From positions 58,198,010-58,262,009 of the forward strand of contig OY759266.1 in the NCBI GenBank assembly GCA_963662155.1: a stretch of DNA of 64,000 nt. Reading direction: 5' to 3'. The notes under the pieces are model-generated. The model was not told the origin of the DNA. It searched no databases and saw nothing but the letters and a program-made list of their open reading frames with translations. Positions 1 through 8,689 of this stretch are shown piece by piece (within the stretch, counting starts at the first letter, position 1; every line of letters begins with the position of its first letter). The translations under genes were made by a program, and so were the position numbers. The stretch is from Lamellibrachia columna (Eukaryota; Annelida; Polychaeta; Sabellida; Siboglinidae).

Positions 1-240
1 GGAAGAATCTTAGCGAGATCTGATGCGATACGGTATTAAAAAACAGGGTTACGTGACGGGTGACAAAGCATGACGCGCCATGTATGTTACTATTTAACAA
101 GGCCTTTTCGGTTTTGCACGAAACGATTTAGCTTATACTTTATATATGTGGTTTTATGTTCACACACGTGCCGACCTACTGGCCATAAGAATTGGTAGAC
201 ATTATGAAGATAAAAGTATATTATGTGGCGCATTGTTTAG
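1..240. other. left edge, no gene seen
   Basis: I see no exon, RNA or repeat in this stretch. It ends in a plausible 3' splice acceptor (TTGTTTAG at 233-240) in front of the weak exon candidate that follows. Confidence 0.4.
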
Positions 241-367
241 GCGGGACAGACGCGGTGCCCGTTCTTTAGTCGGTGGCAGGAGGCGGACAGGGACAATGGC
301 GAAGGAGAGAGAACGTCTGGTCAGTGTGTCTGTCCGGAGGGCAGACGCGGTGAGATCTGTCAACTCG
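241..367 (+). CDS. possible exon, degenerate EAR-type; resembles 12,735-12,853
   Basis: An open stretch of 42 codons lies between an acceptor (TTGTTTAG) and a strong donor (CG|GTAAGG). It ends in residues SVSVRRADAVRSVNS. It can be aligned base for base with the candidate exon at 12,735-12,853, which ends SEYVLTANAASSAIL, and both stop at the same GTAAGGA donor. The 12.7-kb copy reads like the YLVVAN-type core of an EAR repeat, so this copy may be a diverged or decayed repeat of it. No phase-compatible partner could be identified on either side. It could equally be a non-coding duplicate, and I am unsure that it is expressed. Confidence 0.3.
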
Positions 368-370
368 GTA

Positions 371-2930
371 AGGAGGTCTCACTTCAAGCATACATTTGTA
401 TCACCCAATGAGATCTCAGTTCAAGCATATATTTGTATCACCTAAGGAGGTCTCACACCAAACATGCATGTGTATCACATAAGGAGCTCTCACTTCAAGC
501 ATGCATTTGGATCACCTAAGAAGGTCTCACTTCAAGCATGCATTTGCATCACCTAAACAGGTCTCACTTCAAGCATGCATTTGTATCACCTAAGAAGGTC
601 TCATTTCAAGCATGCATTTGTATCACCTAAGAAGGTCTCACTTCAAGCATGCATTTGTATCACCTAAGAAGGTCTCACTTCAAGCATGCATTTGTATCAC
701 CTAAGAAGGTCTCACTTTAAGCATGCATTTGTATCACCTAAGAACTACGAAGGTCTCACTTCAAGCATGCATTTGTGTCACCTAAGAAGGTCTCACTTTA
801 AGCATGCATTTGTATCACCTAAGAAGGTCTCACTTTAAGCATGCATTTGTATCACCTAAGAAGGTCTCACTTCAAGCATGCATTTGTGTCACCTAAGAAG
901 GTCTCACTTCAAGCATGCATTTGTATCACCTAAGAAGGTCTCACTTCAAGCATGCATTTGTGTCACCTAAGAAGGTCTCACTTCAAGCATGCATTTGTAT
1001 CACCTAAGAACTACGGAGGTCTCACTTCAAGCATGCATTTGTGTCACCTAAGAAGGTCTCACTTCAAGCATGCATTTGTGTCACCTAAGAAGGTCTCACT
1101 TCAAGCATGCATTTGTGTCACCTAAGAAGGTCTCACTTTAAGCATGCACTTGTGTCACCTAAGAAGGTCTCACTTTAAGCATGCATTTGTGTCACCTAAG
1201 AAGGTCTCACTTCAAGCATGCATTTGTATCACCTAAGAAGGTCTCACTTTAAGCATGCATTTGTATCACCTAAGAAGGTCTCACTTCAAGCATGCATTTG
1301 TGTCACCTAAGAAGGTCTCACTTCAAGCATGCATTTGTATCACCTAAGAAGGTCTCACTTTAAGCATGCATTTGTATCACCTAAGAAGGTCTCACTTCAA
1401 GCATGCATTTGTGTCACCTAAGAAAGTCTCACTTCAAGCATGCATTTGTATCACCTAAGAAGGTCTCACTTCAAGCATGCATTTGTGTCACCTAAGAAGG
1501 TCTCACTTCAAGCATGCATTTGTATCACCTAAGAACTACGGAGGTCTCACTTCAAGCATGCATTTGTGTCACCTAAGAAGGTCTCACTTCAAGCATGCAT
1601 TTGTGTCACCTAAGAAGGTCTCACTTCAAGCATGCATTTGTGTCACCTAAGAAGGTCTCACTTTCAAGCATGCATTTGTATCACCTAAGAAGGTCTCACT
1701 TCAAGCATGCATTTGCATCACCTAAACAGGTCTCACTTCAAGCATGCATTTGCATCACCTAAGAAGGTCTCATTTCAAGCATGCATTTGTATCACCTAAG
1801 AAGGTCTCACTTCAAGCATGCATTTGTATCACCTAAGAAGGTCTCACTTCAAGCATGCATTTGTATCACCTAAGAAGGTCTCACTTTAAGCATGCATTTG
1901 TATCACCTAAGAACTACGAAGGTCTCACTTCAAGCATGCATTTGTGTCACCTAAGAAGGTCTCACTTTAAGCATGCATTTGTATCACCTAAGAAGGTCTC
2001 ACTTTACGCATGCATTTGTATCACCTAAGAAGGTCTCACTTCAAGCATGCATTTGTGTCACCTAAGAAGGTCTCACTTCAAGCATGCATTTGTATCACCT
2101 AAGAAGGTCTCACTTCAAGCATGCATTTGTGTCACCTAAGAAGGTCTCACTTCAAGCATGCATTTGTGTCACCTAAGAAGGTCTCACTTTAAGCATGCAT
2201 TTGTATCACCTAAGAAGGTCTCACTTTACGCATGCATTTGTATCACCTAAGAAGGTCTCACTTCAAGCATGCATTTGTGTCACCTAAGAAGGTCTCACTT
2301 CAAGCATGCATTTGTATCACCTAAGAAGGTCTCACTTCAAGCATGCATTTGTGTCACCTAAGAAGGTCTCACTTCAAGCATGCATTTGTATCACCCAAGA
2401 ACTACGGAGGTCTCACTTCAAGCATGCATTTGTGTCACCTAAGAAGGTCTCACTTCAAGCATGCATTTGTGTCACCTAAGAAGGTCTCACTTCAAGCATG
2501 CATTTGTGTCACCTAAGAAGGTCTCACTTCAAGCATGCATTTGTGTCACCTAAGAAGGTCTCACTTCAAGCATGCATTTGTGTCACCTAAGAAGGTCTCA
2601 CTTCAAGCATGCATTTGTGTCACCTAAGAAGGTCTCACTTCAAGCATGCATTTGTGTCACCTAAGAAGGTCTCACTTCAAGCATGCATTTGTGTCACCTA
2701 AGAAGGTCTCACTTCAAGCATGCATTTGTGTCACCTAAGAAGGTCTCACTTCAAGCATGCATTTGTGTCACCTAAGAAGGTCTCACTTCAAGCATGCATT
2801 TGTGTCACATAAGAAGGTCTCACTTCAAGCATGCATTTGTATCACCTAAGAAGGTCTCACTTTAAGCATGCATTTGTATCACCTAAGAACTAAGAAGGTC
2901 TCACTTCAAGCATGCATTTGTGTCACCTCT
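371..2930. repeat. 37-bp minisatellite, about 69 copies
   Basis: The unit is 37 bp (for example GTCTCACTTCAAGCATGCAT followed by TTGTRTCACCTAAGAAG), checked by the 37-base spacing at 2,521/2,558. Common variants are TGTATC/TGTGTC and CTTCAAG/CTTTAAG. A short CTACGAA or CTACGGA insertion recurs at 745, 1,011, 1,536, 1,914 and 2,402. The rare variants at 541 and 745 recur exactly 1,169 bp later (1,710 and 1,914), so a block of units was duplicated as a whole. The array begins within a few bases of the GTAAGG donor of the preceding exon candidate. Confidence 0.97.
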
Positions 2931-3281
2931 ACGGTTAACAAAACGTTACACATTTGTTATGCTGCTACGAATGTGTAACGTAGACGTGTATTACGTCAAC
3001 GCTACAGTAGAGAAATGCCATTGTGTGGTGCTTTGTTGGTCAGGTTATTACGTTTTAGTCACCAGAATGAGAATATTTACACAAACGGTGATTTTCGTAG
3101 AGTCTCTGTGTCGATAGAAAACCTAAGTATAAACTGTGTTTTACGTCTAGCATTATTACTCAATTCAGTGATCGAGTTAGTAATTTTGGTAGTGATTATG
3201 TTACACATGCATCATAAAATGTTACATAAACTACACTACCTTTGGCAACAGAAACTGACTTTCACGAGGTGTTTGTTGTAG
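2931..3281. other. spacer or intron, no gene seen
   Basis: This is AT-rich, non-repetitive sequence between the 37-bp array and the first well-supported EAR exon. The short open frames in it have no recognisable domain. The final bases (TGTTTGTTGTAG) form the acceptor of the next exon. Confidence 0.4.
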
Positions 3282-3387
3282 CGTACAGACATAAGCCGCT
3301 TGTCGTGCAGAACCTGACGACAGTGAAAGGGGAGGACGGGCAGCACGTGACTGTCAACGGACACCACTATCTGTTTACTCTCAACTA
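3282..3387 (+). CDS. EAR-protein exon A
   Basis: The acceptor is TTGTTGTAG and the donor is CTCAACTA|GTACGTG. The exon takes two bases to complete a codon and ends with the first two bases of a Tyr codon completed by exon B. It encodes an EAR blade half ([13 protein letters not shown], then [14 protein letters not shown]). The donor and the last 20 or so coding bases are the seed of the tandem array that follows. Confidence 0.7.
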
Positions 3388-6300
3388 GTACGTGACACAC
3401 AAATATAACCATCAAATGAGACCACTATATGTTTACACCTTTCAACTAGAACGTAACACGCCAATATAACCATCAAATGAGATCACTATAATATGTTTAT
3501 TCTCATCTAGTACGTGACACACCAATATAACCATGAAATGAGATCAATATAATATGTTTACTCTCAACTAGTACGTGACACACCAATATAACCATCAAAT
3601 GAGATCAATATAATATGTTTACTCTCAACTAGTACGTGACACACCAATATAACCATCAAATGAGACCACTATATGTTTACTCTCAACTAGTACGTGACAC
3701 TCCAATATAACCTTCAAAGGAGACCACTATCTGTTTACTCTCAACAAGTACGTGACGCACCAATATAAATAATGGTAATAATAATAACAATGCAGCATTT
3801 TGTTTCTGAGCCATATATCTGACAGTTTTGGCCACTCAGAGGCGCATTATAGTGATAAAACATTTATAAATGAGTTTTAAATAAAGAAAATATACGACTA
3901 AGACGTATAAAGCATTACAATAGTATTAAAATAAATAACTAAATAATATTAAAATACTTAAGATACAAGTTAAAAGAGAATAATAATAGTTAAAAGTGAA
4001 TACTAAGATGTTCGTGTCGTTGAAATAAAAGTGGCACGAGTCCATAACTTTAGACAAATGTTATTTAAAGAGAAACTGCATGTTTAAAAAGAAGAGTATT
4101 AAGCTGCTTCTTGAAGCAGTTATGGCAATCTGCATCACGCATGGCAAGAGGCAGATTGTTCCAGAGGCACGGTGCTGCGTGTGAGAATGTTATGTCGCCT
4201 TGAGTACATAGCTTGTTGCGCGGGACCTCCAGCATATAACCATAATATAACCGTCAAATGAATTATATGTTTACTCTCAATTAGTACATGACACACAAAT
4301 ATAAACATCAAAGGAGATCACTATATGTTCACTATCAACTAGTACGTGACACTCCAATATAACAACGGAAACCACTATCTGTTCACTCTGAACTAGTACG
4401 TGACAAATCAATATAACAATCAACGGAGATCATTATATGTCCACTCTCAACTAGTACGTGACATACTGATACATTGCAGTGGACTCTCGCTAGATTGAAC
4501 ATTTTGGGACTAGGCCAAACTGTTTCATATATACGATGTAAAATTAGGAATAACTGCTAACGGTCTAATTTCCGTTAAACATCGGGTAGAATTAAATAAT
4601 GTATGACTGTTCCTACATAGATACCTTACAACAGTTTAATGGCCGAAAAAACATTCATAGACTTGGGTTTGCCATTTCCTAAATATTACTGAACATAGTC
4701 TTGTTCCTTTGGTAAAACGTACTAAAATAGGTGGGTGGGTGTTGGCACTTCAAAGATAGACATTACTTCCACCGCCGATGCTATTTTGCAGCGAAGATCC
4801 GGATCAGGTCGTTTCCGACCCTTTAACTGGCAACACGTTGCTCTGGAAGGACGCTCGGCCACAGGTTTACCGGTACGACGAGACAACGCGGCGCTTCAAG
4901 CCTACTCAGACGCTGGAGCCGATCCCCTCTCTGTCCGGCACTGCGACGTTTATCTCCGTCGGCAGCCATTATGTCGTTGTCAAAAACCACATCTACGTGT
5001 TCGATAACTCATCAGGTGGGATTTGGCTGACAATCAGAAGCTATTTGTTCTGACAGGACGATATGCGGTAACTATGTCATGGTATTTAAATCAATTGAAG
5101 TTGGTTAGTACAATTACTTCCTAGACGTAACATATTAAAGATTTTAGAAACGTCAAAACAGTGAAACCATAGGAATCAAAAGTTACCAAGACAACGACGA
5201 GCCCTGAGCAATTAAAAGTCATAACACAAAAATGTGAAAATATTTGGAGAATAATTAATGAAGACTGTTTTAGCGATGTTGTGTGTTTCTTATAGTTCCC
5301 TGGTAGACATAGTGTAGTAGTGTTGTCATGTTGGGATTTGTAACAATGGCCATGTCAATTTCAACAAACGCATAGTACATTTTCAATGAAGCTATCATTG
5401 TCATATTTGACCAAACTGAACAAGATTGTTATCCAGCGCAACATACTCCAAATGGCAAGTTGACAGGGAAACCATTGGCTTAACGAGAGTCCAACAATTT
5501 TTCACCTACGTGATATATGTCAATTGTGACACTGTTGGCATTTACACCATCGTTAGATCGTTTAGTCCATTGATTTATTGTCGTCAATGAGAACGAGTAC
5601 TTTTCATGTTCAATCTACGCTGGTCTTTTACCAACGGTATTTCCTGCCCTGCCTTCGTTATGTTTGCCAATAAAACTTCCTTTAGGTTGGCAGCGGACGT
5701 CCACCAGTCAGTATTTCAGGAATATTGCAGTGCTGATGAACGTTGTCTTGTCAGGTATGTTCCAGAGCTACTCAACTATGCCCGAGATGGCCGGTACAGT
5801 CAGTGTCTCAGCGTTGAAGAGAGCCTCCGGGGAGGTGGTGTTCGCCTTCGCCAACCCAAATGGCATGTCGATGACTGTCTCGTGGCCGGAACAATCGCCC
5901 CCGACCGTGGCGAAGGCATTCCTCCTGGTGCGAGTTCTTTTGTTGTAGACCTGCTGGCTCGTAACCTCGAATTCGTATTCAGTACGAATGTATCACTAAC
6001 GTTAGGATATGAACAATTATTCTTATGACAAGTGTTTCAGAAACAGTGCATCAATTACAAAGTTGTGGATTGCCTTAGTCACAGCTACGAATTTCAAAGG
6101 CCTTTCAAAATGTTTCTCTTATCCAGAAACGCAAACATGAATTAATCCCATCAAGCCGCCCAAAGTAGACAAGCAGTGTCAATCACGTTAAGTTGGATTT
6201 TTACTACTGACATATTTGGAAACAATGGCAACATTACTTTAGCTTTGTTTGAATGGGCTCTCTGGCAAATTTCAGGTGCCGTCCTGCAGTTGTGTGAAGC

Positions 6301-8038
6301 TGTTTGAGATTGGCTCGGAGCTATACATGGCCACGACGTCGTCTACCAACACCCTTGGCGCTGGTAGCAGCATCTGGCGCTGGAATGGTGAGTGTTCGTC
6401 TCATAGTTTCGCTGGTTCCATTCGCGTGTGCCGTGCCGCAATACTGACGTAGGCTGCGCCTATTGTAAATTAGGTGATGATTGGCTCACCGATGCGGCTT
6501 GTCTCACGTCGATATGAGTTCAGTGAGGACAAAGCTAAGACGTTGCGCTTTTATGTATTGAAGGATATGACGTGTTCGATGTGAAGTTCTTTGTGCTTGG
6601 TTTTCCTATACATTTACGTTAAAAAACAAGGGTCGATCCAAAAAAGTCGCCATTGTAGTTATCGCCATTAAGTATGCGATAGATGGCACATCATCCTTCC
6701 GGGTTTTGGCGAGTACAAGTATCTCACGTGAATCTATTAAAACTATTAAAAAGGTGCTAACACAAGTAAAACAAATGACATACATTAACTGATGTAGTGG
6801 AGTATGTGACATGTGACGGTTTGTATGCAGACGGTTCGGAATGGGTAACTATTCAAACACTGGAGCAGACAAATTGTGGAGGCAACGGAGTTGACGTCAC
6901 TAGTTGGCGTGACATCATGTACCTCGTTGTCGTCTGCTCAGACACAAACACAGCCATCGTGTTCCGCCAGACGGCGACACAAGGAAGTTTTGCAATATTG
7001 CAGATACTCAGCCATGAGGTAAGATTTACATAAAAGCACTAATTATGTGGTGGTGGGCTTTTCTCTTACCGTTGTGGCTATTTTATAATATTTCATAACA
7101 CTATGTAATTCAATTTGCTGTTGTCTGGTCCGTTCGAGTTATCTGCGCGAGCCTTTCTTTCCTTCTTCCTTCTTTCTTTGGTTCTTTCTCTCTTTCTTTC
7201 CTTTATCTTCTTCCTTCTTTCTTTTTTTCTTTCCTTCTTCTTTTCTTTCCGCCTTTCCTTCCTTCCTTCCTTCCTTCTCTCCTTCTTTCTCTCTCTCTTT
7301 CCTTCCTTCTTTCTTTCTTTCTTTCTTTCTTTCTTTCCTTCCTTCTTTCTTTCATCCTTTCTTTCTTTCGTTCTTTTGTCCTTCTTACTTTCTTTCTTTC
7401 TCTCTCTCTCGCTTTTCTTCCTTCCTTGTTTCCTTCTTCCTTTCTTTCCTTCTTTCTTTCTTTCCGCCTTTCCTTCCTTCCTTCTTTCCTTCTTTCTTTC
7501 TTTCTTTCTTTTCGTCTTTCCTTCCTTCTTTCTTTCTTTCTTTCCTTCCTTCCTTCTTTCCTTCCTTATTTTTTTCTTTATGTAGGCATAAAAAGCGTTC
7601 AATAAGTAGTATTTACGAGTTGCCATCAAGGGCACCCTTTTAACTGTTGGATACTGTATCGTAAATGCAACAAGTGGAACTCTATCTACATGTCGTGAAC
7701 TCGTATTCGGGTAAATACGAGCCCACTGGAACGCAGCTAAAGTATGTTAATGTCAACAGGCACTGCACGCGCCAACGTTCTTCGCTGCCGGTGGCGCCCT
7801 CTTCCTGGCGACCCCACGTTACGACAGCACCGCCAGGCGTCAGGGCACGATGTATCGATTGGAGGGTGGCGTGTTCGTCGACTTCCTGACGCTGGACGCG
7901 CGGGCTGCCGGGAGAATCAGGACATTCAACATGGCGGGTGATGTCTACCTTCTCTTCATATGTACATTCAACACTACAGGAAACGTGACGGGCTCAGCCT
8001 TCGCGGAGTACACGGCCGCGTCTACCATATACAAATGG
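3282..8038 (+). CDS. EAR/EPTP-repeat beta-propeller protein, partial gene model (six exons)
   Basis: Six exons join in agreeing phase: 3,282-3,387; 4,792-5,015; 5,755-5,927; 6,276-6,387; 6,831-7,018; 7,760-8,038 (1,082 nt, about 360 residues). The product shows about seven repeats of the EAR/EPTP type, with S-x-I-Y-x-W followed by F-x-x-x-Q-x-L and a closing F-x-x-x-x-x-Y-L-x-V strand. Examples are [52 protein letters not shown] and STIYKW. In known families such as LGI and TSPEAR these repeats fold into a seven-bladed propeller that binds extracellular or cell-surface partners. That this protein is secreted or extracellular is inference. Start codon, signal peptide and C-terminus are not identified; more exons may lie on both sides. 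Introns contain a donor-derived array, a LINE fragment and a CTTT tract. Confidence 0.72.
3364..3775. repeat. 58-61-bp minisatellite seeded from an exon/intron junction (left part)
   Basis: Imperfect copies carry TTTACTCTCAACTAGTACGT, which is the 3' end of EAR exon A plus its splice donor, then CACACCAATATAACC. GTACG starts at 3,388, 3,510, 3,571, 3,632, 3,690 and 3,748; one copy has lost the GT (CTAGAACG). The same array resumes at 4,236 after an insertion. Confidence 0.92.
3776..4235 (-). mobile_element. insertion containing a LINE ORF2 C-terminal fragment
   Basis: This stretch splits the 58-61-bp array. Read on the minus strand, 4,235 to about 4,050 gives a typical C-terminus of CR1/L2-type LINE reverse transcriptases: [20 protein letters not shown] followed by [11 protein letters not shown]. 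This corresponds to the family motif W-N-x-L-P then F-K-x-x-L-K. The remainder is AT-rich 3' tail-like sequence. It is a short 5'-truncated remnant. Confidence 0.6.
4236..4470. repeat. right part of the junction-derived 58-61-bp array
   Basis: Four diverged copies carry ACTAGTACGTGAC-type donors near 4,283, 4,343, 4,396 and 4,453, continuing the array that begins at 3,364. The split shows the array predates the LINE insertion. Confidence 0.85.
4482..4610. mobile_element. possible pogo/Tigger-like terminus
   Basis: The sequence begins CAGTGGACTCTCGCTAGATT, which resembles terminal inverted repeats of pogo/Tigger DNA transposons and their MITEs. I did not find a matching second end or a clear TA duplication, so this is a single-ended call. 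Confidence 0.35.
4792..5015 (+). CDS. EAR-protein exon B
   Basis: The acceptor is CTATTTTGCAG and the donor is TCATCAG|GTGGG. One leading base completes the Tyr codon of exon A and one trailing base is completed as Gly by exon C. It encodes two EAR strands, [19 protein letters not shown] and then [20 protein letters not shown]. Confidence 0.78.
5016..5754. other. intron, no feature seen
   Basis: This intron between EAR exons B and C is AT-rich, has no repeat array, and ends in the acceptor CTTGTCAG. Confidence 0.5.
5755..5927 (+). CDS. EAR-protein exon C
   Basis: The acceptor is TTGTCAG and the donor CTCCTG|GTGCGA, entering in phase 1 and leaving in phase 0. It encodes [20 protein letters not shown] and then [10 protein letters not shown], the body of one EAR blade. 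Confidence 0.72.
6276..6387 (+). CDS. EAR-protein exon D
   Basis: The acceptor is AATTTCAG and the donor GGAATG|GTGAGT. The exon starts in phase 0 and ends with the first base of an Asp codon. It encodes [19 protein letters not shown] and ends with the blade-start motif SSIWRWN. Confidence 0.76.
6388..6830. other. intron, no feature seen
   Basis: This is the intron between EAR exons D and E. It contains no recognisable gene or repeat and ends in TTTGTATGCAG. Confidence 0.5.
6831..7018 (+). CDS. EAR-protein exon E
   Basis: The acceptor is TTGTATGCAG and the donor CATGAG|GTAAGA. It encodes [18 protein letters not shown], then [20 protein letters not shown], then [10 protein letters not shown]. 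This finishes one blade and starts the next. Both phases agree with the neighbouring exons. Confidence 0.78.
7155..7568. repeat. CTTT/CCTT polypyrimidine microsatellite
   Basis: About 410 bp of almost pure pyrimidine on the + strand (CTTT, CCTT, CTCT mixtures) lies in the intron between EAR exons E and F. It keeps frames open on both strands (Ser/Phe/Leu on one, Lys/Glu/Arg on the other), but these are composition artefacts. A mirror-type purine/pyrimidine tract like this can adopt H-DNA. Confidence 0.95.
7760..8038 (+). CDS. EAR-protein exon F
   Basis: The acceptor is GTCAACAG; the donor is weak (AAATGG|GTTTGA). The 93 codons are in phase 0 at both ends. It encodes [39 protein letters not shown], then [12 protein letters not shown], and ends STIYKW, the start motif of a further EAR strand. 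The next exon was not identified with a matching phase. Confidence 0.74.
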
Positions 8039-8420
8039 GTTTGACATTGCGAGTCAGAACAGTAGTACGGCAAGCAAGATACTCCCTCGGGGATTTACGT
8101 GGCCCACGTCACCGTAGATAGATACAACTGTATCAGTTCAACAAAAACAATGGATTGTCTTTATTTGTTCATGTATAACATGGAACACTGGTACTTGAGA
8201 TGATGAAATCCAACTATGTGAAATGTCACATAAATATACGTTACAAATACAAGTGTCGAAAGCTCGATTAACACGTGTAGTGTATTTACTGACTGAGTCA
8301 AGAAAAAATAAATACTGTTCAGCTGTTCTTGTGTGTTATTATTCACGTCGCACCAACACTATTCGTCTCTGGTTCTATAAATTACGTCAACGACAAAGGC
8401 ACAATATGCGTGTGTGTGTG

Positions 8421-8496
<76 letters not shown>

Positions 8497-8689
8497 TGTT
8501 TGTGTACACTTTCCAAGTGTACCTGCCATTGGTCGAAACGTCTGAGGTCAAAGTCCTTCATTATTTGATGTCAGACTTGACTTATGGATAGACGGTTTGG
8601 TTATCGCGACCGTATCTTCGCCATTCCGAGAAAGGTTTGGAAGAAACCAATAATGGTTATTTTACAAGTTCCTACTTGTACTTTTCTGG
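8039..8689. other. intron-like spacer with TG/TGCG microsatellite
   Basis: A (TG)n then (TGCG)n tract lies at about 8,409-8,500. Downstream of it 24 codons could be read as EAR-like, but the phase does not fit exon F. Nothing else was recognised. Confidence 0.55.

Noticed and set aside
371..2930. CRISPR-like regular repeats
   Set aside because: Units are directly contiguous without unique spacers, and the window is eukaryotic; the same holds for the other arrays.
7093..7635. A 180-codon Lys/Glu/Arg-rich minus-strand frame and a Ser/Phe/Leu-rich + frame
   Set aside because: Translation of a CTTT/CCTT polypyrimidine tract only.
8495..8590. A possible further EAR exon reading VYLPLVETSEVKVLHYLMSD
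   Set aside because: The only acceptor (TTTCCAAG) is poor, the phase does not fit exon F, and no donor follows.
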